From assembly GCF_002902085.1 (NCBI RefSeq), contig NZ_PPQR01000023.1:1-36333 (forward strand): 36,333 bases of DNA, written 5' to 3'. The translations under genes were made by a program, and so were the position numbers. Positions 1 through 9,248 of the stretch are shown here, piece by piece. This stretch comes from Staphylococcus simiae (GTDB lineage: Bacteria; Bacillota; Bacilli; Staphylococcales; Staphylococcaceae). The stretch's first letter is position 1. Each line of letters opens with the position of its first letter. Under the pieces are notes generated by a model. The model had not been told where the DNA came from. It did no database searches and saw only the letters and a program-made list of their open reading frames with translations.

Positions 1-45
1 ATATAAACGTTATATATAGAAATATGATTAATAAGGAGTAGTCAT

Positions 46-1269
46 ATGGATTATAAATCTTTAAAAAAATTATTTCATATGTATGGTTCTGATCACGTAG
101 AAAACGAATACAACTTAAGAAAAAATAGTTATGCTTCATATGTTACAAATTTAGTTATAAATCCTATACAAGATGAAAAACAGAAGCGAGATATTAGTTA
201 TCCTTTGTTTTTCGTATTAACAAGAGAACTTGTTTGTAAATTAGAAAAGGTGTTAATTAATTCTGCGAAAATTAGACATTTAGCGTCACTCCAACCTGGA
301 ATTGCTAATGAAGCTTACATTAAGTATTTACTTATTAATGAACTTCAAAGTACTAATGAAACTGAAAATATTAGAAGCACAAAAAAAGAGATAGCAGCTG
401 CTATAAATAAAACTAAAGGTACAAATAAACGATTTAATGGTCTTGTTAATCAATACTTAATGATCCAACAAGGTAATGTTGAAATTAATAACCTTTCAGA
501 TATAAGAAAATTATTTGATATTATCGTTTCAGATGAAATTAAACCAAAAGATTTGCCAGATGGTAATTTATTTAGAAAACACGCTATAGGCGTTTTTGAC
601 AGTAGTAAAAATAAATGGGTACATAGAAATGAATTTGATGAAGCAGAAATATATGAATTTTTAACTTTGATGATGGCATTTATAAAGGACTTCGATGCAC
701 CTGATTTATTTAAAATTATGGCAAGTCACTTTATGTTTGAATATTTACATCCCTTTTATGATGGTAACGGTAGGTTAGGGAGATATTTATTAGCTAGGTT
801 ATTAAATGATAGTTTAGATTCATTTACTGCTTTAACTTTTTCATATGTCGTAAACAATAATAAAAGTAAATATTACAAAGCTTTTGAAAATGCATCAGAT
901 TTTTTTAATAAAGGTGAACTCACTCTTTTTATAGCAGTTATGTTACAAATATTAATAGAAGGTCAGGAAAGTATTATAGAGACGTTTGAAAATAATAATG
1001 AAATAATTAATAAGTTAGAATTAGCTTTAAAAAACAAAAATCTCAATAAATATGAATTTAGTGTGTTATTTATATTATTACAAGATAAAATTTTTGGTAG
1101 CAAATATTCAAGAATAAGTGTAAAAAAACTTAAAGAATATTTAGGTTATTCTAGAAATAAAATTAATGAAGTGATTGCAATACATAAAGATAAATTAATA
1201 AAAATCAAAAGCAATCCAGTTATTTACGAAATAAAAGACGACTTTATTAAAGAGTTGTTAACAAATTAA
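46..1269 (+). CDS. Fic-domain protein (probable AMP transferase) with C-terminal helix-turn-helix
   Basis: A 407-residue protein starting at ATG 46, with AAGGAG at 33-38 (7-nt spacing). Residues 235-246 read HPFYDGNGRLGR, a full match to the Fic catalytic signature HPFx(D/E)GN(G/K)RxxR, including the catalytic His235, the Mg-binding Asp239 and the phosphate-binding Arg246. Fic proteins usually transfer AMP from ATP to a target side chain. Residues 103-108 (TNETEN) fit the inhibitory motif (S/T)xxxE(G/N) ahead of the Fic core, as in self-inhibited class II Fic proteins. The last 70 or so residues look like a winged helix-turn-helix. No antitoxin-like partner is seen downstream; anything upstream lies outside the window. 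The gene is very AT-rich and stands alone between core genes, so I infer an accessory gene. The target is unknown. Confidence 0.85.
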   Translation: MDYKSLKKLFHMYGSDHVENEYNLRKNSYASYVTNLVINPIQDEKQKRDISYPLFFVLTRELVCKLEKVLINSAKIRHLASLQPGIANEAYIKYLLINELQSTNETENIRSTKKEIAAAINKTKGTNKRFNGLVNQYLMIQQGNVEINNLSDIRKLFDIIVSDEIKPKDLPDGNLFRKHAIGVFDSSKNKWVHRNEFDEAEIYEFLTLMMAFIKDFDAPDLFKIMASHFMFEYLHPFYDGNGRLGRYLLARLLNDSLDSFTALTFSYVVNNNKSKYYKAFENASDFFNKGELTLFIAVMLQILIEGQESIIETFENNNEIINKLELALKNKNLNKYEFSVLFILLQDKIFGSKYSRISVKKLKEYLGYSRNKINEVIAIHKDKLIKIKSNPVIYEIKDDFIKELLTN

Positions 1270-1271
1270 AG

Positions 1272-1398
1272 CTTTAAAGATTGTAAATCAAAAAAAGGAT
1301 TACAATTGATTGCTATAAAAAGGGTTTACAGTTTATTAATCATAATAAAGCGCATAAGATTTTCTAGCTATCAAGATAGTAGAAACACTAACAATTAT
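1272..1398. repeat. Dispersed repeat module, solo copy downstream of the fic gene
   Basis: About 125 bp closely match 26400-26530 inside the STAR-type cassette near mnhG, and the first 55 bp or so also match 34000-34050. Shared landmarks are AAAGATTGTAAATC, GGATTACAATTGATTGCTAT, TTTACAGTTTATTA and TCTAGCTATCAAGATAG. It contains two inverted repeats: TTTATTA/TAATAAA around 1333-1350, and GCTATC-AA-GATAG around 1367-1379. Here it occurs without the hairpin modules that accompany it elsewhere. No terminal repeats are evident. Confidence 0.8.
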
Positions 1399-1525
1399 TG
1401 CTGTTCCACTCCCTAGTAATTGCTAAATATAAAAAGTAATTTTCCATTTTCTTTTTGCGTTTATGCATTCAATTTGATGGGAATAAAATAGTAAAATACA
1501 AGTCGAATTTTAAGGAGAAAAATTA

Positions 1526-2560
1526 GTGATTATTGCTATAATAATATTAATTTTTGTGTCTTTTTTCTTTTCTGGAAGTGAAACAGCTTTAACTGCAGCG
1601 AATAAGACTAAATTTCAAACTGAAGCAGATAAAGGAGATAAAAAAGCACAACGTATTGTTAAATTATTAAGTAAACCGAGCGAATTTATTACAACAATTT
1701 TAATTGGTAATAATGTGGCTAATATACTATTACCTACACTTGTTACAATGTTAGCACTAAGATGGGGAATCAGTGTCGGCATAGCTTCTGGTGTCTTAAC
1801 CATTGTTATTATTTTAATATCAGAAGTGATACCTAAATCTGTTGCAGCGTCATTTCCTGATAAAATAACTAGCATTGTCTATCCAATCATTAATATAGTC
1901 ATTATTGTGTTAAAACCTATTACATTATTACTCAATAAATTAACAGATAGTATTAATAAAAAGTTATCAAAAGATCATGATTTAGAGCAACAAATGACAA
2001 AAGAAGAATTTAAAACAATGCTTGCTATCGCAGGTAATGACGGTGCGTTTAATGATATTGAAGCAAGTCGTTTAGAAGGTGTCTTAAACTTCGATAATTT
2101 AAAAGTAAAGGATATAGATACCACGCCAAGAGTTAAAGTCACTGCTTTTTCAACAACTGCGACGTATGAAGAAGCATATGACACAGTAATGAACAATCCA
2201 TATACAAGATATCCTGTGTTTGAAGGTGATATAGATAATATTATAGGGGTCTTTCATTCAAAATATCTATTATCATGGAGTAAAGAAAAAGATAAAAATA
2301 TTACTGATTTTGTTGCTCAGCCCTTATTTGTCAATGAACATAATAAAGCTGAATGGGTGTTGCGTAAAATGACGATTAGCCGAAAACATTTAGCCATTGT
2401 GTTAGATGAATTTGGTGGTACAGATGCAATTGTTTCTCATGAAGATTTAATTGAAGAAATGTTAGGTATGGAAATTGAAGATGAAATGGATAAACAGGAA
2501 AAAGAAAAATTATCAAGACAACAACAGAAATATCCTAAACAACAATTCCAATATAAATAA
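1526..2560 (+). CDS. CNNM/CorC-type membrane protein with CBS pair (MpfB-like)
   Basis: 344 residues from a GTG start, with AAGGAG at 1512-1517 (8-nt spacing). Residues 1-140 or so form the DUF21/CNNM transmembrane domain: hydrophobic segments with the motif SGSETALTAAN near residue 16 and EVIPKSVA near 100. A cytoplasmic CBS pair follows at roughly 195-310, ending with VLDEFGGTDAIVSHEDLIEEMLG. The usual C-terminal CorC_HlyC domain is absent; the protein stops about 30 residues after the second CBS motif. The family is linked to Mg2+ export and magnesium tolerance. S. aureus has two such proteins, MpfA and MpfB, and by position this resembles the second. It is often labelled 'hemolysin', which is misleading. 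The next gene follows after 15 bp. Confidence 0.85.
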   Translation: MIIAIIILIFVSFFFSGSETALTAANKTKFQTEADKGDKKAQRIVKLLSKPSEFITTILIGNNVANILLPTLVTMLALRWGISVGIASGVLTIVIILISEVIPKSVAASFPDKITSIVYPIINIVIIVLKPITLLLNKLTDSINKKLSKDHDLEQQMTKEEFKTMLAIAGNDGAFNDIEASRLEGVLNFDNLKVKDIDTTPRVKVTAFSTTATYEEAYDTVMNNPYTRYPVFEGDIDNIIGVFHSKYLLSWSKEKDKNITDFVAQPLFVNEHNKAEWVLRKMTISRKHLAIVLDEFGGTDAIVSHEDLIEEMLGMEIEDEMDKQEKEKLSRQQQKYPKQQFQYK

Positions 2561-2575
2561 TGAAGGGTATGTGAC

Positions 2576-3652
2576 ATGATGTGGAGTGACAATCAATTAA
2601 CGCGAAAGTTAAAAATACAATATCCAATCATTCAAGCTGGCATGGCCGGTAGTACTACGCCTCAATTGGTTGCAGCTGTTAGTGAAAGTGGTGGTTTAGG
2701 CTCAATTGGAGCTGGGTATTATACGGCACAGCAATTACTTGAAGATATCACTCAAGTTAGACAACTAACAAAGAAACCATTTGCAGTTAATATTTTTGTA
2801 CCTAGTCAGCAGTCAACTACAAACAATCAAATTGAACATATGAATGCTTGGTTAAAACCGTATAGAAGAGCATTAAAATTAGAAGAACCTGTCATTAATA
2901 TCAACGAAAGGCAAACATTTGAACGTGCTATTGATATAATTATAGACCAACAAATTAAGGTCTGTAGTTTTACATTTGGTATTCCTAATACTGATACCAT
3001 TAAGCGTTTAAAAAATGCTGGCATCACTGTAATAGGTACTGCGACATCTGTTGACGAAGCAATTGCCAATGAACGTGCTGGTATAGATATCATTGTTGCT
3101 CAAGGGAGCGAAGCTGGAGGGCACCGTGGTTCATTCTTAAAACTTGGACCTAAAGAACATGAAGCTATGATAGGTACAATGTCATTAGTACCTCAAATTG
3201 TAGATGCTGTTACTGTACCAGTTATTGCTGCAGGTGGCATCATGGATGGACGAGGTGTTTTGGCAAGTTTAGTACTTGGTGCTTCAGGCGTCCAAATGGG
3301 TACCGCATTTTTAACTTCGAGCGATAGTAAAGCATCTCCACTGTTAAGAGAATCGATTATCAATAGTAAAGAAACAGATACGGTTGTAACTAAAACGTTT
3401 AGTGGGAAATATGCTAGAGGCATAAATAATCAATTTATTGAAGATATGCAACAATATCCAGACATTATTCCAGAATACCCAATTCAAAATCAATTAACTA
3501 ACCTTATTCGTAAAGAAGCGGCTAAACGAGGTAATAAAGAATTAACACATATGTGGAGTGGTCAAAGTCCTAGATTAGCTACTACATTAAATGCCTCAGC
3601 ATTAATGTCTAAAATTGTTAATCAAATTGATACATTATTAAGTGGCGTATAA
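2576..3652 (+). CDS. Nitronate monooxygenase (NPD family, FMN-dependent)
   Basis: 358 residues, a TIM-barrel flavoenzyme that oxidises alkyl nitronates such as propionate 3-nitronate. The N-terminal motif [19 protein letters not shown] binds flavin. The family signature [11 protein letters not shown], with the catalytic His, lies near residues 178-188, and [11 protein letters not shown] plus GVQMGTAF supply the phosphate-binding end of the barrel. GAAGGG lies upstream of tandem ATG codons at 2576 and 2579, so the start could be one residue later. It lies 15 bp after the CNNM gene and is probably co-transcribed with it. It is noticeably diverged from the S. aureus homologue as I remember it. 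The physiological substrate is unknown; detoxification is the usual suggestion. Confidence 0.9.
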   Translation: MMWSDNQLTRKLKIQYPIIQAGMAGSTTPQLVAAVSESGGLGSIGAGYYTAQQLLEDITQVRQLTKKPFAVNIFVPSQQSTTNNQIEHMNAWLKPYRRALKLEEPVININERQTFERAIDIIIDQQIKVCSFTFGIPNTDTIKRLKNAGITVIGTATSVDEAIANERAGIDIIVAQGSEAGGHRGSFLKLGPKEHEAMIGTMSLVPQIVDAVTVPVIAAGGIMDGRGVLASLVLGASGVQMGTAFLTSSDSKASPLLRESIINSKETDTVVTKTFSGKYARGINNQFIEDMQQYPDIIPEYPIQNQLTNLIRKEAAKRGNKELTHMWSGQSPRLATTLNASALMSKIVNQIDTLLSGV

Positions 3653-3672
3653 AGTTTAATATGATAATAATT

Positions 3673-3743
3673 AACGTAATATTTGTTATATCTAACGCTA
3701 TTTGGATAAAGTAGTGAATGTATAACAGATATTACGTTTTTAT
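3673..3743 (+). terminator. Long inverted repeat after the nitronate monooxygenase gene
   Basis: AACGTAATATTTGTTATA at 3673-3690 pairs with 3721-3738 over 18 bp, with a single G-T type mismatch. The arms are separated by a 30-base loop and followed by TTTTTAT. The position and T-run suggest a terminator, but the loop is long for one, so an RNA-structural or protein-binding role is possible. Confidence 0.55.
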
Positions 3744-3815
3744 GATTTTAATAATAGAAGATTGCGTAAGTGAATATCATAAATAGTATATGGTATGATG
3801 ATGGTGGTGATTATT

Positions 3816-4664
3816 ATGATAAATATTGGTTTAACAGGTTGGGGTGATCACGATTCACTTTATGAAGATTTGGCACGTCAATCAGATAAATTAACAACAT
3901 ACGCAAGTCATTTTCCAGTTGTTGAACTAGATGCATCATATTATGCCATTCAACCTGAAAGAAATATATTAAAGTGGATTAAAGAAACGCCTGATCGCTT
4001 TGAATTTGTAGTTAAAATACATCAAGCATTGACGTTACATGCTGACTACAAACAATTTGCAGAAAGTCGACAGGAACTTTTTGATCAATTTAAATTAATG
4101 CTTAAGCCATTGCAAGAAAATCAAAAGTTAGCGATGGTATTGGTTCAATTTCCACCTTGGTTTGATTGCAATGCTCAAAATATTAAATATATTTTGTATG
4201 TACGACAACAACTACAAGATTTTCCAATTTGTGTAGAGTTTAGACATCAATCTTGGTTTAACGATCATTTTAAAGAACAAACATTAGCATTTTTAACTGA
4301 TCAGCAGATTATTCATGCTGTTGTGGATGAACCTCAAGTTAAGGAAGGCAGTATACCTTTGGTTAATAGAATTACCAATGAAACTGCATTTGTGAGATAT
4401 CATGGTAGAAATCGTCATGGTTGGACTAAAAAGGATATGACTGATCAAGAATGGCGAGACGTAAGGTATCTGTATGATTATAATGAAGAAGAATTAACTG
4501 ATTTAGCTCAAAAAGTAGAACTTTTAGAGCATAAAGCTAAAAAAATATATGTTATTTTCAATAATAATTCAGGTGGTCATGCAGCAAATAATGCTAAAAC
4601 TTATCAAAAATTATTGGATATTGATTATGAAGGTTTAGCACCACAACAACTAAAATTATTTTAA
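3816..4664 (+). CDS. DUF72 family protein
   Basis: 282 residues from ATG 3816, with a GGTGGTGA ribosome-binding site at 3803-3810. An upstream in-frame ATG at 3795 would precede this site and is less likely. It begins MINIGLTGWGDHDSLYEDL, typical of DUF72 (YecE/YunF-like) TIM-barrel-fold proteins. Conserved pieces include FEFVVKIHQALT, VQFPPWF, CVEFRHQSWF, VRYHGRN and YVIFNNNSGGHAANNA. The biochemical function of the family is not established. It lies just upstream of a TauE/SafE transporter and a YunD-type phosphatase, the same neighbours as in the Bacillus yun region, so conserved linkage is the only functional clue. Confidence 0.85.
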   Translation: MINIGLTGWGDHDSLYEDLARQSDKLTTYASHFPVVELDASYYAIQPERNILKWIKETPDRFEFVVKIHQALTLHADYKQFAESRQELFDQFKLMLKPLQENQKLAMVLVQFPPWFDCNAQNIKYILYVRQQLQDFPICVEFRHQSWFNDHFKEQTLAFLTDQQIIHAVVDEPQVKEGSIPLVNRITNETAFVRYHGRNRHGWTKKDMTDQEWRDVRYLYDYNEEELTDLAQKVELLEHKAKKIYVIFNNNSGGHAANNAKTYQKLLDIDYEGLAPQQLKLF

Positions 4665-4675
4665 GAGGCGATGAT

Positions 4676-5503
4676 ATGTTATTAACAATTACTTTATTAG
4701 TTTTAATAGGTGGATTATCGGCAATCATTGGATCAATTGTAGGTATTGGTGGAGGTATCATTATTGTGCCTACACTTGTATATTTAGGTGTTGAACATCA
4801 TTTATTACACGGTATTACGACTCAAATAGCAATAGGAACATCATCATTAATTCTTATTGTTACAGGGCTATCTTCATCATTAGGTTATTTAAAAACCAAG
4901 CAAGTTGATATTAAAAATGGTGCAATCTTTTTATTTGGTTTGTTACCAGGTTCCCTATTTGGCTCATTGATTAGTCGATATTTAACGATTGAGTCTTTCA
5001 ATCTATATTTTGGTATTTTTCTAATATTTGTTTCAATATTATTAATGGTAAGACATAAAATTAAACCAATTACCATTTTTGATAAACCTAAGTACCAAAA
5101 AACTTATGTTGATGCTAGTGGAGACACATATCATTATAGTGTACCACCACTATTTGCATTTTTTGCTACTTTATTTATTGGGACATTAACAGGGTTATTT
5201 GGTATTGGTGGTGGCGCATTAATGACACCATTGATGTTAATTGTTTTTAGATTTCCGCCACATGTTGCTGTTGGTACAAGTATGATGATGATTTTCTTTT
5301 CAAGTGTGATGAGTTCAATTGGCCACGTAGCACAAGGTCATGTTGCATGGGGATATTCTATTATTTTGATTATTTCAAGTTATATTGGTGCTAAAATAGG
5401 TGTAAAAGTTAACCAATCAATCAAGTCAGATACAGTAGTAACATTATTACGTACAGTGATGTTATTACTTGGTATATATTTAATTATTAAAGCAGTATTA
5501 TAA
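4676..5503 (+). CDS. TauE/SafE family anion permease (YunE-like)
   Basis: A 275-residue integral membrane protein with two related halves. Each half starts with a glycine-rich segment: GSIVGIGGGIIIVPTL near residue 16 and GTLTGLFGIGGGALMTPL near 168. This is the hallmark of the TauE/SafE (DUF81) family of sulfite, sulfonate or organic-anion exporters. I count about eight hydrophobic segments. The ribosome-binding site AGAGGCG lies just after the DUF72 stop, and the start is 11 bp downstream of it, so the two are co-transcribed. The substrate cannot be told from the sequence. Confidence 0.85.
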   Translation: MLLTITLLVLIGGLSAIIGSIVGIGGGIIIVPTLVYLGVEHHLLHGITTQIAIGTSSLILIVTGLSSSLGYLKTKQVDIKNGAIFLFGLLPGSLFGSLISRYLTIESFNLYFGIFLIFVSILLMVRHKIKPITIFDKPKYQKTYVDASGDTYHYSVPPLFAFFATLFIGTLTGLFGIGGGALMTPLMLIVFRFPPHVAVGTSMMMIFFSSVMSSIGHVAQGHVAWGYSIILIISSYIGAKIGVKVNQSIKSDTVVTLLRTVMLLLGIYLIIKAVL

Positions 5504-5530
5504 ATTATTAACATAGAAAGAGGGAGTATT

Positions 5531-6850
5531 ATGCAATTAACGATTTATCATACGAATGACATACATAGTCATCTTCATGAATATGAACGTATCAAGGCAT
5601 ACATGGCACAACAAAGACCACAACTTTCACATCCCTCACTTTATGTAGATTTAGGTGATCATGTAGATTTATCGGCACCAATAACACAAGCAACGTTAGG
5701 ACGGAAAAATATTGAATTATTAAATGAATCACATTGTGATATTGCTACTATAGGTAATAATGAAGGAATGACTTTAGCACATGAGACACTTGAACATTTA
5801 TATGATGAGGCAGAGTTCAAAGTGATTTGTGCTAACGTTATCGATGAAAAGGGCGAATTGCCTAATAATATTTTATCATCATATATAGAAACGATAGAAG
5901 ACACAAGAATTTTATTTGTAGCAGCGACTGCTCCATTTACTCCTTTTTATCGTGCGTTAGATTGGATTGTAACTGATCCATTAGAAGCGATTAAAGAGGA
6001 AATAAATCGACATCAAGGAGACTATGATGTACTTATTGTGTTAAGTCATTGTGGCATCTTTTTTGATGAAAAATTATGTACAGAACTACCACAAATAGAC
6101 GTCATATTTGGAAGTCATACGCATCATTATTTTGAACAAGGTGAAATGAAAAATGGCGTGTTAATGGTAGCAGCTGGAAAATATGGTCATTATCTTGGTG
6201 AAGTTAATTTAACGATAACTAACAATACCGTCACTCATAAAACAGCCACTATTATACCTGTAGATAGTTTACCGCAAGTGTCGACTGATTTTGAACAACA
6301 AGGTAAACATATGATGTTGACACCAGTAATTAATCATCCTGTAAGATTAACAAGACAGTATAACGCAATAACAGAAACTGCGTATATGTTAGCTGAAAGT
6401 GTTTGCGAATTTACACATGCTGATTGTGCTATTATAAATACTGGACTATTAGTGAATGACGTCATAAGCGATAAAGTGACTGCATATGATATTCATCGTT
6501 TACTACCACATCCAATTAATTTAGTTAGAGTAAAACTGACTGGTCGGCAATTAAAAGATGTCATTGTAAAAAGTCAAAAACAAGAATATATGTATGAACA
6601 TGCTCAAGGATTAGGCTTTAGAGGTGATATTTTTGGAGGATATGTATTATATAAACTAGGTTATATTGAGTCACAACAGCGTTATTTTATTGATGGTCAA
6701 GAACTTGATGATAACAAAATTTATGTCCTAGGTACTGTAGATATGTATACTTTTGGCAGATATTTCCCTATGTTAAAAGAATTACCAACAGAATACTTAA
6801 TGCCAGAATTTTTAAGAGATATTTTTAAAGAAAAGTTACTACAATATTAA
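5531..6850 (+). CDS. YunD-like metallophosphatase / 5'-nucleotidase family protein
   Basis: 439 residues. The N-terminal calcineurin-like metallophosphatase domain shows the expected motif order: HTNDIHSH (residues 7-14), DLGDHVD, GNNEG near 76, LSHCG near 180 and GSHTHH near 204. A 5'-nucleotidase C-terminal domain follows. No signal peptide is visible, so unlike secreted UshA-type enzymes it should be cytoplasmic. In the canonical family the fourth motif is GNHE; here the histidine is Asn (GNNEG). B. subtilis YunD is reported as a UDP-sugar hydrolase/5'-nucleotidase homologue. A GAGGGAG ribosome-binding site precedes ATG 5531. It lies directly upstream of lipA, a linkage shared with Bacillus. 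Confidence 0.85.
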   Translation: MQLTIYHTNDIHSHLHEYERIKAYMAQQRPQLSHPSLYVDLGDHVDLSAPITQATLGRKNIELLNESHCDIATIGNNEGMTLAHETLEHLYDEAEFKVICANVIDEKGELPNNILSSYIETIEDTRILFVAATAPFTPFYRALDWIVTDPLEAIKEEINRHQGDYDVLIVLSHCGIFFDEKLCTELPQIDVIFGSHTHHYFEQGEMKNGVLMVAAGKYGHYLGEVNLTITNNTVTHKTATIIPVDSLPQVSTDFEQQGKHMMLTPVINHPVRLTRQYNAITETAYMLAESVCEFTHADCAIINTGLLVNDVISDKVTAYDIHRLLPHPINLVRVKLTGRQLKDVIVKSQKQEYMYEHAQGLGFRGDIFGGYVLYKLGYIESQQRYFIDGQELDDNKIYVLGTVDMYTFGRYFPMLKELPTEYLMPEFLRDIFKEKLLQY

Positions 6851-6867
6851 AAATTAACATTATTGGA

Positions 6868-6896
6868 TTTTCATTTTTAGGGAAGTTCGATATAAT
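6868..6896 (+). promoter_or_regulatory. Candidate sigma-A promoter for lipA
   Basis: TTTTCA at 6868-6873 and TATAAT at 6891-6896 are separated by 17 bp. The -10 is perfect and the -35 matches 4 of 6. It lies about 40 bp upstream of the lipA start. Confidence 0.45.
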
Positions 6897-6933
6897 GATG
6901 AAAGACATAAATTACAGGAGGGCATGTGTTGTT

Positions 6934-7851
6934 ATGGCGACAAAAAATGAAGAAATATTACGTAAACCTGATTGGCTAAAGATTAAATTAAATACTAACG
7001 AGAACTACACAGGACTTAAAAAGATGATGAGAGAAAAGAATCTAAACACGGTATGTGAGGAAGCGAAATGTCCTAACATACACGAGTGCTGGGGGGCACG
7101 TCGTACAGCTACTTTTATGATTCTAGGTGCAGTGTGTACAAGAGCTTGTCGTTTCTGTGCAGTTAAGACAGGGTTACCTAATGAACTTGATTTGAATGAA
7201 CCAGAACGTGTTGCTGAATCTGTAGAATTAATGAATTTAAAACATGTAGTTATTACTGCGGTTGCGCGTGATGACTTGAGAGATGCTGGATCAAATGTAT
7301 ATGCTGAAACAGTTCGTAAAGTAAGAGAAAGAAATCCATTTACAACTATAGAAATTTTACCATCAGATATGGGTGGGGATTATGAAGCATTAGAAACATT
7401 GATGGCTTCAAGACCAGACATTTTAAATCATAATATCGAAACAGTTCGTCGCTTAACACCGAGGGTTCGTGCACGTGCAACATATGATAGAACATTAGAA
7501 TTTTTACGCCGTTCAAAAGAACTACAACCAGATATCCCTACTAAATCAAGTATTATGGTTGGATTGGGCGAAACAATAGAAGAATTATATGAAACAATGG
7601 ATGATTTGCGTGCAAATGACGTAGATATTTTAACAATTGGTCAATATTTACAACCTTCTCGTAAACATTTAAAAGTTCAAAAATATTATACACCGTTAGA
7701 ATTTGGTAAGTTAAGAAAAGTTGCAATGGATAAAGGATTTAAACATTGCCAAGCTGGACCATTAGTACGTAGTTCTTATCATGCAGATGAACAAGTAAAT
7801 GAAGCTGCAAAAGAAAGACAACGTCAAGGTGAAGAACAGTTAAATAACTAA
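6934..7851 (+). CDS. lipA: Lipoyl synthase
   Basis: 305 residues from ATG 6934, preceded by AGGAGGG at 6916-6922 (11-nt spacing). The in-frame ATG at 6895 overlaps the promoter -10 and is rejected. This radical SAM enzyme inserts two sulfurs into octanoyl chains on carrier proteins. Both cluster sites are complete: the auxiliary cluster at Cys41, Cys46 and Cys52 ([12 protein letters not shown]), and the radical SAM cluster at Cys68, Cys72 and Cys75 (CTRACRFC). The C-terminal RSSYHAD motif supplies the serine ligand of the auxiliary cluster. It depends on Fe-S supply, for which Nfu and an A-type carrier are encoded later in the window. Confidence 0.97.
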   Translation: MATKNEEILRKPDWLKIKLNTNENYTGLKKMMREKNLNTVCEEAKCPNIHECWGARRTATFMILGAVCTRACRFCAVKTGLPNELDLNEPERVAESVELMNLKHVVITAVARDDLRDAGSNVYAETVRKVRERNPFTTIEILPSDMGGDYEALETLMASRPDILNHNIETVRRLTPRVRARATYDRTLEFLRRSKELQPDIPTKSSIMVGLGETIEELYETMDDLRANDVDILTIGQYLQPSRKHLKVQKYYTPLEFGKLRKVAMDKGFKHCQAGPLVRSSYHADEQVNEAAKERQRQGEEQLNN

Positions 7852-7969
7852 TTAATCATATAAAGACTTATTTTATACAAATCAACATTTAAAGAGATAT
7901 ACATAGATACTTTTTAAATCAGTAAAGCGTATAAATTAAGTCTTTAAAGTTAATAGATAGGTGAAGAAC

Positions 7970-8353
7970 TTGATAAAAGTAGATCAACATTACTTCGAGC
8001 TAATTGAAGATTATAGAGAATGTTTTGACGAAGAACATTTTATAGCAAGATATTCTGATATTTTGGATAAGTACGATTATATTGTTGGTGATTTCGGTTA
8101 TGATCAACTGAGACTGAAAGGATTTTATAAAGATACCAACAAAAAAGCGGAAATGAGTAAACGTTTTTCAAATATTCAAGACTACATTCTTGAATACTGT
8201 AATTTTGGTTGTCCTTATTTTGTTGTGAGAAAGCTTTCTAAACAAGAAGTAAAAGAGTTAGTTGTAAAAGATGAAGCAATAGATATTATTGATGAAGATA
8301 ATAAATTACATGATGTTAAAATAAAACCGACGATCCAAGACACAGAACATTAA
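7970..8353 (+). CDS. yutD: YutD family protein (DUF1027)
   Basis: 127 residues if translation starts at TTG 7970, which has AGGTGA at 7960-7965 in front. A GTG at 7961 is possible but has no good ribosome-binding site. The sequence MIKVDQHYFELIEDYRECFDEEHF and the central DYIVGDFGYDQLRLKGFY are typical of the YutD family, a small cytoplasmic protein found across Firmicutes next to lipA. The segment EYCNFGCPYFVVRKL carries two cysteines. The function is unknown. Confidence 0.85.
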   Translation: MIKVDQHYFELIEDYRECFDEEHFIARYSDILDKYDYIVGDFGYDQLRLKGFYKDTNKKAEMSKRFSNIQDYILEYCNFGCPYFVVRKLSKQEVKELVVKDEAIDIIDEDNKLHDVKIKPTIQDTEH

Positions 8354-8390
8354 AATGAATTGAAGATTTAATTTGATAATAATAATGAAC

Positions 8391-8440
8391 AACCCTTAAC
8401 TGAATGAGACATTACCAAATGTCCATTGATGTTAAGGGTT
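8391..8440. terminator. Composite hairpin between convergent yutD and DUF3055 genes
   Basis: AACCCTTAAC (8391-8400) pairs perfectly with 8431-8440. Inside, AATG/CATT and GACATT-ACCA-AATGTC (8408-8423) pair again, giving one long interrupted hairpin. T-runs are weak on both sides, so termination efficiency is uncertain. It separates two converging genes. Confidence 0.6.
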
Positions 8441-8449
8441 TACTATTGG

Positions 8450-8716
8450 TTAAAAGATAACTTCTTTTAAGTATTCTATTATTTCATCGCCTTCTTCGTC
8501 AGGAACACCTAAAATATGTGCAATATAACCTTCTTCTTCGATATCATCTGTACCGATAATACCGAATTTATTCGTTTGCATATTGAGTACTAAAGTCTTA
8601 CCGTAATGACGATTTGTTTGAACAAGCATTAAGTCATAACGACTGTGTTCTCCAACGAAACCAACAAATTGAACTTGACTATCTTCACTATCATCATACA
8701 AATACATATCAATCAT
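8450..8716 (-). CDS. DUF3055 domain protein
   Basis: An acidic, soluble 88-residue protein reading leftward, with AAAGGAG nine bases before its ATG at 8716. The sequence (FVGFVGEHSRYDLMLVQTNRHYGKTLVL, then IIGTDDIEEEGYIAHILG) matches the small Firmicute family DUF3055. It has no transmembrane segment and no obvious catalytic motif. The function is unknown. It is the only minus-strand gene in an otherwise plus-strand stretch, and it converges on yutD. Confidence 0.8.
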   Translation of the reverse strand: MIDMYLYDDSEDSQVQFVGFVGEHSRYDLMLVQTNRHYGKTLVLNMQTNKFGIIGTDDIEEEGYIAHILGVPDEEGDEIIEYLKEVIF

Positions 8717-8813
8717 GATTCATGACTCCTTTTAAATAGTAATAACGATAGTATAACGACAAATGAATCACACTGCAAAATTATGATAATATAGTGATAA
8801 GAGGTGACAGAAA

Positions 8814-9248
8814 ATGTATTTTGTAGACAAAGATAAATTAACTCAAAAACTTATGTATTTACAAACATTAACAGAGGATTACAATCCAAATAAAAATAAT
8901 ATCTATGCATTTGAACGTATTGCACAAATGTTAATAGAATCATCAGTCGATATTGGTAATATGATTATTGATGCATTTATCTTAAGAGATCCAGGAAATT
9001 ACAAAGATGTCATTGATATCTTAGAATTAGAAAATGTAATTTCAAAAGAAACGCAACAAGCTATAAATGAAACTGTAGATATTCGTAAACAATTTGCACA
9101 TGATTATATAGATTTAGATGTAACTTCAGTGATGCCATTATTTGATAAAGCGCTCCCTGCTTATCAAGCATTTATTTCTGAAGTTACTCAATTTTTACAA
9201 AATGAAAATGTACCGATTACCGCTTTCGGCAAAGGAGAAAATCAATAA
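8814..9248 (+). CDS. yutE: DUF86 / HepT-like protein (YutE)
   Basis: A 144-residue, mostly helical protein. Residues 91-98 read RKQFAHDY, matching the RxxxxHxY motif of HepT-type HEPN RNases (Arg91, His96, Tyr98). In HepT-MntA systems the toxin is paired with a nucleotidyltransferase that AMPylates the tyrosine. No such partner is present here: the next gene is a HAD phosphatase. The stop codon overlaps the ATG of yutF (TAATG), so the two are translationally coupled, as in Bacillus. A GAGGTGA ribosome-binding site precedes ATG 8814. Whether the Staphylococcus protein has RNase activity is unknown. Confidence 0.85.
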   Translation: MYFVDKDKLTQKLMYLQTLTEDYNPNKNNIYAFERIAQMLIESSVDIGNMIIDAFILRDPGNYKDVIDILELENVISKETQQAINETVDIRKQFAHDYIDLDVTSVMPLFDKALPAYQAFISEVTQFLQNENVPITAFGKGENQ

